From the NCBI GenBank assembly GCA_903851195.1, contig CAINNJ010000027.1:164744-228743 (forward strand): 64,000 nucleotides of DNA, read 5' to 3'. Positions within the stretch are counted from its first letter, which is position 1, and every line of letters begins with the position of its first letter. Under the pieces are notes generated by a model that saw only the letters and a program-made list of their open reading frames with translations, was not told the origin of the DNA and did no database searches. Made by a program: the position numbers and the translations under genes. Below, piece after piece: positions 7,958 through 17,650 of this stretch. Origin of the DNA: an uncultured Acidobacteriia bacterium (GTDB taxonomy: Bacteria > Acidobacteriota > Terriglobia > Bryobacterales > Bryobacteraceae).

Positions 7958-8931
7958 ACGATCTCAGCCCGATGAACGACTTCAGAACTTTGCCCTGCTG
8001 CGCACCCACGAAGGTGCGGGCGGGCATTCTCACCGGATCCCGAGCCGAATCGGCCCAGCGGGTTCGCGCGTCGGCGGGCGATACCGCGAACATGGTGAAG
8101 CTGGAAGGCGGCCGCTTCCTGATGGGCAGCGAAGATGCCGATATCGTCGCCGCCGATGGCGAAGGCCCCGTGCGCCCCGTCACCATCGACCCGTTTTACC
8201 TCGACCGCTATCCCGTCACCAACCAGGAGTTCGGCCGCTTCATCGCCGCCACGGATTACCAAACCGAAGCCCAGCGGTTCGGCTGGTCGTTCGTCTTCAA
8301 AGGCCATCTGCCGCCCGTGCCGGACACGCCCGAACACCCGGTCGGCCTCAGCTGGTGGTACAAAATCGACGGAGCGGACTGGAGTCATCCGGAAGGCCCG
8401 GACAGTTCCGTGCGGACCCGTGAGCAGTATCCGGTGGTGCACGTTTCCTGGAACGACGCGGCCGCCTTCGCGCAATGGGCGGGCAAGCGGCTGCCCACCG
8501 AGACGGAGTGGGAGTTCGCGGCGCGCGGCGGTCTGGAAGCGAAGCGCTTTCCCTGGGGCGACGACCTCACGCCCGAAGGCCGCCATCTCTGCAACATCTG
8601 GCAGGGCGACTTCCCCGACGTGGATCTGGCCGAGGACGGCTATTCCGCGCCCGCGCCGGTGGACGCGTTTCAACCCAATGGATTCGGGCTGTACAGCATC
8701 ACGGGAAACACGTGGGAGTGGTCCGCGGACTGGTTCTCCCCGGATTACCATCTCTACGCCACGCGGCTGAATCCGGTGGGTCCGGCGCACGGGCAGGCGC
8801 GGTCCATGCGTGGCGGTTCCTATCTCTGCCACGCGTCGTACTGCAATCGCTATCGCGTGGCTGCGCGAACCTCGAACACGCCGGATTCGTCCACCACGAA
8901 CATCGGCTTCCGCTGCGCCCGCGACGTGTAG
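7954..8931 (+). CDS. Formylglycine-generating enzyme (sulfatase-modifying factor)
   Basis: A 325-residue protein of the FGE-sulfatase/SUMF1 fold: MVKLEGGRFLMGSEDADI, DPFYLDRYPVTNQEFGRFI, PVVHVSWNDAAAFAQWAGKR, LPTETEWEFAARGG and ITGNTWEWSADWF. The active-site region reads GGSYLCHASYCNRYR, with cysteines at residues 292 and 297. They are five apart, as in the two copper-binding catalytic cysteines of human FGE (C336/C341), so this looks like a catalytic aerobic FGE rather than one of the many FGE-fold relatives that lack them. The expected reaction is oxidation of a Cys in a CxPxR motif to formylglycine. No signal peptide is visible; about 45 N-terminal residues precede the fold. No sulfatase gene lies in the window. 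Confidence 0.9.
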   Translation: MNDLSPMNDFRTLPCCAPTKVRAGILTGSRAESAQRVRASAGDTANMVKLEGGRFLMGSEDADIVAADGEGPVRPVTIDPFYLDRYPVTNQEFGRFIAATDYQTEAQRFGWSFVFKGHLPPVPDTPEHPVGLSWWYKIDGADWSHPEGPDSSVRTREQYPVVHVSWNDAAAFAQWAGKRLPTETEWEFAARGGLEAKRFPWGDDLTPEGRHLCNIWQGDFPDVDLAEDGYSAPAPVDAFQPNGFGLYSITGNTWEWSADWFSPDYHLYATRLNPVGPAHGQARSMRGGSYLCHASYCNRYRVAARTSNTPDSSTTNIGFRCARDV

Positions 8932-8934
8932 CGG

Positions 8935-9534
8935 CTACTCTTCTATCTCGCGCGCCTGCTTGCCCAGATAGCCGCCGTGATGGCGCAGGCCGAAATCCTG
9001 ACGGGAAAAGCCCTTCAGTTCCATAAGGGTGAGCGCGAGGGCGTCACTGATTGCCAGCATCACGACGATACTCGCGGTGGGCGTCAGACCCCACGGACAC
9101 GGCTCCTGAATCACCCCCATGTCGAGCACGATGTCGCTCAGCCCGCGCAGTTCGGAATCCGGATGAGAGGTGATGCCGATTACCGTGTGCAAACCCAGGT
9201 GCCGGCTCAGATGCAGCATTTCCAGCACCTCGCGCGTCTTGCCGCTGGTGGAGAAAACCACCATGCAGTCCTCCGGACCCACCAAGCCAAGGTCCCCGTG
9301 CGCGGCTTCGCCCGGGTGGATATAAGATGCCGGCGTGCCGGTGGAGCAGAGCGTCGAGGCGAACTTGCGCGCCACATGTCCCGCTTTCCCCATCCCGGAA
9401 GTCAGCACCTTGCCGGTGCAGTCGCGCAGCGCGAGGATGGCGCGTTCGAAATCCGGCGTGACGCGGACAGCCGTCAGCGCTTCGGCTTCGGCGCGCAGGA
9501 TGGCAGCGACCCGTTCTGAGATCTTCTCCGCCAT
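8935..9534 (-). CDS. SIS-domain sugar-phosphate isomerase, KdsD-like without CBS domains
   Basis: A 199-residue single SIS domain. The segment SGMGKAGHVARKFASTLCSTGTP followed by SYIHPGEAAHGDLGLV closely fits arabinose-5-phosphate isomerases (KdsD/GutQ/KpsF), which convert ribulose-5-phosphate to arabinose-5-phosphate for Kdo synthesis; FSTSGKTREVLEM is the phosphate-binding loop. E. coli KdsD has two C-terminal CBS domains that are absent here; short single-domain forms are known in some bacteria. The start ATG overlaps the stop of ridA by four bases. It is the last gene of a four-gene minus-strand run and stops 3 bases from the convergent FGE stop. Kdo pathway assignment is an inference. 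Confidence 0.82.
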   Translation of the reverse strand: MAEKISERVAAILRAEAEALTAVRVTPDFERAILALRDCTGKVLTSGMGKAGHVARKFASTLCSTGTPASYIHPGEAAHGDLGLVGPEDCMVVFSTSGKTREVLEMLHLSRHLGLHTVIGITSHPDSELRGLSDIVLDMGVIQEPCPWGLTPTASIVVMLAISDALALTLMELKGFSRQDFGLRHHGGYLGKQAREIEE

Positions 9535-9950
9535 CAGCCTTGCGGCGGGGCAGGGGAGACGAGCGCCACGCAGCCGATCGAGATCAGCAATCCGCGCGGC
9601 AGCGGCACCTGTTGCGTCATCCGTGCCGGTGGCTTCTCGGAAAAATACTCAAGGAAAAGCTGATTCACGAATGGGAAATCCGCCATATTCGCAACCGAAA
9701 CCGTGGTGTTCACCACCAGACTCATGTTGCTGCCGCCTGCTTCCAGAACGGCGGCGAGGTTCTGAAAAGCCTGACGAGCCTGCTGTTCGAAACTTTCCGC
9801 GGCAATTCCGGTAGCCGGATCCAGCCCCGGTTGTCCCGAAACGAAGAGAAACCCGTTGGCGCGAACCGCCTGCGAGTAAGGCCCCAACGCCTTGATGCCG
9901 GGCACCTCGATCACTTCCTGCGGAAGAACCAGCGCGCTGTTTTCCGGCAT
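9534..9950 (-). CDS. RidA/YjgF/Rid family protein
   Basis: A 138-residue protein matching the Rid family: GPYSQAVRANGFLFVSGQPGLDPATG, EQQARQAFQNLAAVLEAGGS, VANMADFPFVNQLFLEYFSEKPPARM. RidA hydrolyses reactive enamine/imine intermediates made by PLP enzymes. In canonical RidA an arginine near the C terminus follows PARTT; here the equivalent is PARMTQQVPLPRG, so the usual carboxylate-binding Arg of PAR is present. The open frame runs upstream to 10070, but the ATG at 9950 starts right after the preceding gene's stop and matches family length. It is coupled to the upstream unknown gene (2-base gap) and the downstream SIS gene (ATGA overlap). Confidence 0.86.
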   Translation of the reverse strand: MPENSALVLPQEVIEVPGIKALGPYSQAVRANGFLFVSGQPGLDPATGIAAESFEQQARQAFQNLAAVLEAGGSNMSLVVNTTVSVANMADFPFVNQLFLEYFSEKPPARMTQQVPLPRGLLISIGCVALVSPAPPQG

Positions 9951-9952
9951 TT

Positions 9953-10315
9953 TCACCTGATCTGATTCGTGCCGGCCGGCTTCGGAACCACCTGCTCGAT
10001 GCCCATGCGCTTGGCTTCCTGATGAGCCGCGGTGCGGATGGCGGCCAGCGGATTCGGCGCGATCTTCCACTTCTGCAGCCGAATCGCTTCCGCCACGCCC
10101 GGCGCCATCTCCGGGGGCATATTCACGATATCCTGCACGAAGGCCAGAAACTCCGGAGAATCCTGCGCAAACTGACTGGCTGCCTCAATTTCCGCGTGGA
10201 AGGGAGGTTTCTGTACGCGGCGCGCCGGCGTGTACTCTTTGGTCGGGGGGATTGTCGGCCCGCGGTTTGCCGCAAACCGATTCGCGGCAAACCGGCCACC
10301 CTTGCCCTGCTTCAC
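9953..10315 (-). CDS. Uncharacterised protein, coupled to ridA
   Basis: A 120-residue basic protein that I do not recognise. The N terminus has an imperfect repeat (RFAANRFAANRG, also visible as a DNA repeat near 10261-10300) and a Pro/Lys-rich segment, followed by a compact helical part (EIEAASQFAQDSPEFLAFVQDIVNM, PGVAEAIRLQKWKIAP) and a basic C terminus. There is no signal peptide or membrane segment. The start is GTG at 10315, directly abutting the TAG stop of the upstream gene, so its translation very probably depends on termination of that gene. Two bases separate its stop from the ridA start. Confidence 0.6.
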   Translation of the reverse strand: MKQGKGGRFAANRFAANRGPTIPPTKEYTPARRVQKPPFHAEIEAASQFAQDSPEFLAFVQDIVNMPPEMAPGVAEAIRLQKWKIAPNPLAAIRTAAHQEAKRMGIEQVVPKPAGTNQIR

Positions 10316-10573
10316 CTAAGACGCCTGCTCTTTCACTTTCAGCTGCGCGCGATTCTCTTCGATGAACTGCTTAATATCGTCGGACAGCGAAAGAAGTTTC
10401 ACCCACTGCTCCTGGTAAAGCGTTACCGGAAACCGCCCGAGGCCATAAACGGACACCGCGCCCTTCTCGCTGACCTTCATCGAAATAGCGCTGTTGCGCT
10501 TCTGCTTCTGTTTCAGCGATTCGTTTTCAAGCTTCAGCCGTTCGAGTTCCGCAAGGATGTTTTCATCAGCCAT
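10316..10573 (-). CDS. Small coiled-coil protein of unknown function
   Basis: An 85-residue protein with a predicted N-terminal coiled coil (ADENILAELERLKLENESLKQKQKR, split by heptad leucines) followed by a short strand-rich region containing SEKGAVSVYGLGRFPVTLY. I recall that C-terminal motif from small hypothetical proteins in several phyla, but I do not know a function for it. It is the first gene of the minus-strand run to the RidA and SIS genes; the junction with the next gene is TAG directly followed by GTG. A 123-base gap separates it from the divergent M16 peptidase gene and should hold promoters for both. Confidence 0.65.
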   Translation of the reverse strand: MADENILAELERLKLENESLKQKQKRNSAISMKVSEKGAVSVYGLGRFPVTLYQEQWVKLLSLSDDIKQFIEENRAQLKVKEQAS

Positions 10574-10696
10574 ATTCGTTCATTCTGCCAGAACCGGACG
10601 CGCAGCGCACACCACCCCTCGCCGAAGGCCATGACGAAGGCTATCGCCGAGGCCTCCGGAGCAGGGCCCGGCAGAGGTGTGTGACACTGGACAACC

Positions 10697-12016
10697 ATGA
10701 GGGTTTTTCTGTTCTCCGTGCTCTGCCTGCTGTCCGTGCCGCGCATGCAATCCATGCTGCGGGCGCAGCAGGGCGAAGTGAAATCCCACGTTCTCCCCAA
10801 CGGTCTGAAGGTCCTGATTCAGGAAGATCACAACGTGCCGAACGTGGCGCTGTACTTCTTCTACCGAATCGGCTCGCGCAATGAGCGCCCGGGCACCACC
10901 GGCGTTTCCCACTTCTTCGAGCACATGATGTTCAACGGCGCGAAGAAGTTCGGACCCAAACAGTTCGATAACGAGATGGAGAAGGCCGGCGGCAGCAACA
11001 ACGCCTACACCACACAGGACGTGACCGTCTACACCGACTGGTTTCCGACAACCGCCCTGGAACTGATGTTCGACATGGAGGCGGACCGCATGCAGAACCT
11101 CGCCTTCGACCCGAAAATCGTGGAATCCGAACGCGGCGTCGTGTATTCCGAGCGTCGCACGTCCGTGGACAACAGCAACGGCGGTCTGCTCTACGAACAG
11201 ATGCGCGCGGCGGCTTTCACGGCGCATCCGTATCACTGGCCGGTGGTCGGCTGGCCTTCCGATATCGAATCCTGGACCATGGACGACCTGCGCGCGCACT
11301 ACAAAACGGGTTACGCGCCGAACAACTGCGTCATGGTCGTGGTGGGCGATGTCACGGAGGCTCAGGTGATGGCGCTGACGAAGAAGTATCTGGAGCCCAT
11401 TCCACAACAGCCGCCTCCGCCCGCGATCCGCACCAAAGAGCCGGAGCAAAACGGCGAACGCCGGGTCACGGTTCGCAAACAGGCGCAGTTGCCGCTGCAG
11501 TTGGTCGCGTTTCATGTGCCCGATGCGAAGAGCCCGGATACCACGGTGCTCGAAGTGATCGACGCCCTGCTCACGGCCGGGCAGAGTTCGCGCCTGTATA
11601 GCCGCATGGTCGATAAGGACCAGGTCGCGCTGAACGTCGGCGCGCAGGCGGGCCGCTCGCTCGATCCCGGGCTGTTCGTCTTTTCCGTGACGCCCCGCAG
11701 CGGCGTGGATCCGGCCCGGACCGAGAAGACGCTGTTCGAAGAAATCGAGCGGCTGCGCAAAGAAAACGTCGCCGAAGACGAACTCACCAAAGCGAAGAAC
11801 CAGATGCTCGCGCAGCATTACAAACAGCTGAAAACCATTGCCGGGCGGGCGAATCTTCTCGGCACTTTCGAAGTCTTCCGCGGCGACTACAACAAGCTGT
11901 TTACCAGCGACAAAGACATCGAAGCGGTCACGGCCGCCGATGTCCGGCGCGTGGCGGCAAAGTATTTCGATGAGAAAAACCGCACCGTCGCCACCCTGAT
12001 TCCGGAGGCGAAATGA
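10697..12016 (+). CDS. M16 family zinc peptidase, catalytic subunit
   Basis: A 439-residue exported protein (N-terminal hydrophobic segment MRVFLFSVLCLLSVP) of the pitrilysin/M16B family. It carries the inverted zinc motif H72-FF-E75-H76 and the downstream glutamate region VESERGVVYSERR. The C-terminal half lacks the Arg/Tyr pair usually found in M16 (the corresponding segment reads SRMVDKDQVALN). The next gene overlaps by four bases (ATGA) and has the reverse pattern, so this is the catalytic partner of a two-subunit periplasmic peptidase, as in mitochondrial processing peptidase and some bacterial M16B pairs. Substrate unknown. Confidence 0.9.
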   Translation: MRVFLFSVLCLLSVPRMQSMLRAQQGEVKSHVLPNGLKVLIQEDHNVPNVALYFFYRIGSRNERPGTTGVSHFFEHMMFNGAKKFGPKQFDNEMEKAGGSNNAYTTQDVTVYTDWFPTTALELMFDMEADRMQNLAFDPKIVESERGVVYSERRTSVDNSNGGLLYEQMRAAAFTAHPYHWPVVGWPSDIESWTMDDLRAHYKTGYAPNNCVMVVVGDVTEAQVMALTKKYLEPIPQQPPPPAIRTKEPEQNGERRVTVRKQAQLPLQLVAFHVPDAKSPDTTVLEVIDALLTAGQSSRLYSRMVDKDQVALNVGAQAGRSLDPGLFVFSVTPRSGVDPARTEKTLFEEIERLRKENVAEDELTKAKNQMLAQHYKQLKTIAGRANLLGTFEVFRGDYNKLFTSDKDIEAVTAADVRRVAAKYFDEKNRTVATLIPEAK

Positions 12017-13404
12017 AGACGGTGACGAAATTTCTTGCAATCCTTCTGACGCTGGCAGCCACGGCGCCTGCGGAAGTCCGGCTGCCAAAGTACACCCGCG
12101 AGGTGTTGCCGAACGGCGCGGTGGTTTACCTGATGCCGAAGCCCGGCGTCCCCCTCGTGAACTTCCGCATCCTGGTGAAGGGCGGCGTGGAGGCGGACCC
12201 CGGCGGACTGGCTGGCCTTACGGCGGTCACCGCGCAACTGCTGCGCAGCGGCACGGCGCGGCGCGCGGCCAGCCAGTTCTCCGCCGAACTCGATAGCCTG
12301 GGCGGAACCTTCACGGCGGGCGCCAACGAGCAATACACCGTCATCGGCAGTGAATTCCTCAGCAAAGATCTCGCGGCCGGACTCGACCTGACGGCCGATG
12401 CGGTGCTCCACCCGGTCTTCCCCGAAAGCGAAGTGAAGAAGGCGATCGCGCGCAATGTGGATGGCGCGCGCGCCGCGAAGGACAATCCGCAGGCCGCCAT
12501 CGGCCAGTATTTCCGCGCGTTTTTCTACGGACCCGCGCATCCCTACGGGCATCCCGCTGAAGAAGCCTCGCTGACCCGCATCACCCGCGAGAGCATCGCC
12601 GACTATGCGAAGCGCCTCTATGTGGGCCGCAACATGGTGGTGATCGTGGCGGGCGATTTCGACACCGCCGCCGCGGGCGCAGCGCTGCGCAAGACCTTCT
12701 CCGAAGTCCCCGCCGGCACCGCGTACGCCTGGGCGAAAGATGCCACGCCGATGCCCGGCGGACGCCTGCTGCTCATCGATAAACCCGACGCGACGCAGAC
12801 CTACTTCGAAATCGCGCAGCCCGGTATCAGCCGCACCGACCCGGAACGCACCGCTCTGCAGCTTCTCAACACGCTCTTCGGCGGACGCTTCACCTCCCTT
12901 CTCAACGATGCCCTCCGCGTCAACAGCGGTCTTACTTACGGGGCGCGTTCCATGCTGGATCTGAACCGCCGGCCCGGCGCCATCACCATCAGCACCTATA
13001 CGCGTACGGAGACAACGGAGAAAGCGATGGATATGGCGCTCGACATCCTGAAGCGCCTCAATGAAAACGGCATCAGCGCCGAACAACTGGCCTCCGCGAA
13101 AGCCTACATGAAAGGCATGTATCCCACGCAGGCGCTCGAAACGCCGGACCAGCTGGCCGCCATGCTGGGCGATATCGAAGTGTTCGGCCTCAACCGCGGC
13201 GAAGTGGACGATCTGTTCTCCCGTATCGACGCCGTCACGCTGGAACACGCCAACGCCCTCGCGAAGAAATGGTTCCGTCAGAACGATCTGACCTTCGTGG
13301 TGCTCGGCAATGCGTCGAAGGTGCGCGACGTTGTGAAGAAGTATGCGCCTGTCGTGAAGGAAACGAAGGCCAGTGAGCCGGGCTTTGCCGTCGCTGTAAA
13401 TTAG
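12013..13404 (+). CDS. M16-family non-catalytic subunit
   Basis: A 463-residue M16-fold protein with a signal peptide (MKTVTKFLAILLTLAATAPAE). At residues 70-74, where HxxEH should be, the sequence is TAVTA within GGLAGLTAVTAQLL, so it cannot bind zinc in the usual way. It does keep the Arg/Tyr pair in the C-terminal half (LR302-VNSGLT-Y309), which binds substrate in M16 enzymes and is missing from the upstream partner. The loss and retention are complementary, indicating an obligate heterodimer with the product of 10697-12016. Translation is coupled through an ATGA overlap, and the M20 peptidase gene follows three bases after its stop. Confidence 0.88.
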   Translation: MKTVTKFLAILLTLAATAPAEVRLPKYTREVLPNGAVVYLMPKPGVPLVNFRILVKGGVEADPGGLAGLTAVTAQLLRSGTARRAASQFSAELDSLGGTFTAGANEQYTVIGSEFLSKDLAAGLDLTADAVLHPVFPESEVKKAIARNVDGARAAKDNPQAAIGQYFRAFFYGPAHPYGHPAEEASLTRITRESIADYAKRLYVGRNMVVIVAGDFDTAAAGAALRKTFSEVPAGTAYAWAKDATPMPGGRLLLIDKPDATQTYFEIAQPGISRTDPERTALQLLNTLFGGRFTSLLNDALRVNSGLTYGARSMLDLNRRPGAITISTYTRTETTEKAMDMALDILKRLNENGISAEQLASAKAYMKGMYPTQALETPDQLAAMLGDIEVFGLNRGEVDDLFSRIDAVTLEHANALAKKWFRQNDLTFVVLGNASKVRDVVKKYAPVVKETKASEPGFAVAVN

Positions 13405-13407
13405 ACT

Positions 13408-14640
13408 ATGCCCTCGCGATTCGCCCTGCTTTTTCTCGCTGCGCCCCTGTTCGCCCAGGACGCCCTGATCTCCCGGCCGGACGTGAAAAAAGCGCTCGCC
13501 TTCATCGAAACAAGTCAGGAGCGCACGCTCGCTTCGCAGGTCGCCATCGCCGAAATCGCCGCGCCGACCTTTCACGAAAGCGAGCGCGCCAAATACCTCG
13601 CTTCCGAGTTCCGGCGCGTGGGTCTCACGAACGTGGAGATCGACAAGCAGGGCAACGTGCTCGGCTGGCGCCCGGGCGATTCGCCCGATACTTTCGTGCT
13701 CGCCGCGCATCTCGACATTTCCTTCGCGGAGGGCGTCAACGTCAAAGTGAGAAAGGAAGGCGCCCGCTGGCACGGACCCGGTTTGGCCGACGACAGCCGC
13801 GGTCTGGCGGCACTCCTCAACATCGCCGAAGCCATGAACGCCGCGGGAATCAAGACGCACCAGACCGTGCTGTTTGTCGCGAACGTCGGTGAGGAAGGCC
13901 TGGGCGATCTGAACGGTGTCCGTTATCTCTTCAAAGAGAGTCCGATGAAAGATCGCCTGCGCGAGTTCATCTCCATCGACGGGTCCGACCCCACGCGCAT
14001 CGTCAACGGCGGCACCGGCGTGAAGCGTTATCGAGTCACGCTCACGGGTCCCGGCGGCCACAGCTATGGCAACTTCGGCCGCCCCAGCCCCATTCACGCG
14101 GCTGGTCGGATCATCGATCAACTGGCTGACATGCAGGTCCCCGCGAATCCGAAAACCACGTTCAACGTGGGCCGTATCAGCGGCGGCACGGCGGTCAACG
14201 CGATTGCGGAAGAATGCTCGTTCGAAGTGGATCTCCGTTCGGTGGATCCCGGTGTTCTCGATCGGATCGAGGCGAAACTGTTCGAGGCCGTGCGGGTGGG
14301 CACCGAACTCGAGAACAAGGCGCGCGCGGCATCCGGTTCCGTCATGAAGTCCGACATGAAACTCGTCAGCAACCGTCCCGCGGGCCAGACCGCGCTCACC
14401 AGTCCCCTTGTTCTGGCCGCGCAGGCGGCGATTACAGCCACGGGTCAGAAGCCCCAGCTGGAGTTCAGCAGCACGGATTCCAATATTCCGATCAGTCTGG
14501 GCGTTCCCGCCATCACCATGGGCGGCGGCGGACGTTCCGGCAACGCGCACTCTCTCGACGAATGGTTTGAGCCCGCCAATGCGTGGAAGGGACCGCAGAC
14601 CGTGCTGCTGACGATTCTCGAATTCGACCGGATGAAGTAG
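13408..14640 (+). CDS. M20-family metallopeptidase, exported
   Basis: A 410-residue protein with a short signal peptide (MPSRFALLFLAAPLFAQ). M20 features in order: the metal-binding HLD in VLAAHLDISF, the second ligand region GPGLADDSRGLAAL, the catalytic glutamate pair VGEEGLGDLNG, a dimerisation domain beginning near TGVKRYRVTLTGPGGHSYGNFG, and the C-terminal histidine region GNAHSLDEWF. It resembles tripeptide aminopeptidase/carboxypeptidase G2-like enzymes and probably trims peptides in the periplasm. It is three bases downstream of the M16 pair and likely in the same operon, suggesting a peptide-breakdown set. Confidence 0.87.
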   Translation: MPSRFALLFLAAPLFAQDALISRPDVKKALAFIETSQERTLASQVAIAEIAAPTFHESERAKYLASEFRRVGLTNVEIDKQGNVLGWRPGDSPDTFVLAAHLDISFAEGVNVKVRKEGARWHGPGLADDSRGLAALLNIAEAMNAAGIKTHQTVLFVANVGEEGLGDLNGVRYLFKESPMKDRLREFISIDGSDPTRIVNGGTGVKRYRVTLTGPGGHSYGNFGRPSPIHAAGRIIDQLADMQVPANPKTTFNVGRISGGTAVNAIAEECSFEVDLRSVDPGVLDRIEAKLFEAVRVGTELENKARAASGSVMKSDMKLVSNRPAGQTALTSPLVLAAQAAITATGQKPQLEFSSTDSNIPISLGVPAITMGGGGRSGNAHSLDEWFEPANAWKGPQTVLLTILEFDRMK

Positions 14641-14643
14641 CCG

Positions 14644-17032
<2,389 letters not shown>

Positions 17033-17043
17033 TCCGCTCTTTG

Positions 17044-17083
17044 CCGCGTGTGGTCCGGGTTCGGATTTTCGGGCCGCACGCGG
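17044..17083 (+). terminator. Candidate gap terminator hairpin
   Basis: A 14-bp stem (17044-17057 with 17070-17083) including two G-T pairs and a 12-base loop, beginning 12 bases after the gap stop codon. No T-run follows, so either it terminates weakly, with Rho, or it is a 3' mRNA-stabilising hairpin. Confidence 0.5.
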
Positions 17084-17157
17084 TAAACCTTTGTAAAACC
17101 CCGCCTTCTCCCCCTTCCCCCGGTAACTTCCCGGATTGTAGTATCATCAGTGCCTAT

Positions 17158-17520
17158 ATGAAATCCACGCTTCTGGCCTTCATGGCCCTTATCTGCTTCA
17201 CCTTCGTAGCTGCCGCAGCCGACGTCACTGGAAAGTGGACGGCGGAAATTCCTGGCCGCGGCGGGAACACGCAAACCACAACCTTCACCTTCAAAGCTGA
17301 CGGCGCCAAACTCGAAGGCACCGTGGCCAATCAGCGCGGCGAAAACCCCATCACCGAAGGCAAAGTCGACGGCGACAAAATCTCCTTCGTTCAGGTCATG
17401 AACTTCAACGGCAACGAAATGAAGATGACCTACACCGGCGTAGTGAAGGGCGACACCATCGAAATCACGCGCGACAACGGACGCGGTCCGGCCACCTTCA
17501 CGGCAAAGAAAGCCCAGTAG
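17158..17520 (+). CDS. Small secreted beta-rich protein
   Basis: A 120-residue protein with a signal peptide (MKSTLLAFMALICFTFVAAAA) followed by a compact domain DVTGKWTAEIPG that alternates short strands (TTTFTFKADG, LEGTVANQRG, GDKISFVQVMNF, MTYTGVVKGDTIEITR). This family is frequent in Acidobacteriota and has no known role. The layout is like the protein at 6675-7046, suggesting distant paralogues. The frame is open upstream to 16972 inside gap, but the signal peptide places the start at 17158. Confidence 0.68.
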   Translation: MKSTLLAFMALICFTFVAAAADVTGKWTAEIPGRGGNTQTTTFTFKADGAKLEGTVANQRGENPITEGKVDGDKISFVQVMNFNGNEMKMTYTGVVKGDTIEITRDNGRGPATFTAKKAQ

Positions 17521-17650
17521 TTCGGGAACTTTCTCCGTCGGGATTTCAATCATAAATAACTGAGGTTCGCGCACTAACGGGACAACACCGCCCAGGGTGC
17601 GTGTTGTGGCGGCAATGCTGTGCGAGTCAGTCAAATCCAAGGATTCGTGC

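Noticed and set aside
7954-8931. Ergothioneine EgtB or other non-catalytic FGE-fold protein
   Set aside because: Both FGE cysteines are present in the CHxSYC motif and there is no DinB domain.
12010-12020. Possible frameshift between two halves of one M16 peptidase
   Set aside because: Each has its own signal peptide and full two-domain length, and the ATGA overlap is a normal coupling.
11887-14550. 887-residue open frame antisense to the M16/M20 genes, and similar long antisense frames (21244-23454, 61395-63275, 10580-12088)
   Set aside because: They mirror well-supported genes; their translations are Arg/His/Gly-rich with no domain, as expected from GC-rich codon bias on the opposite strand.
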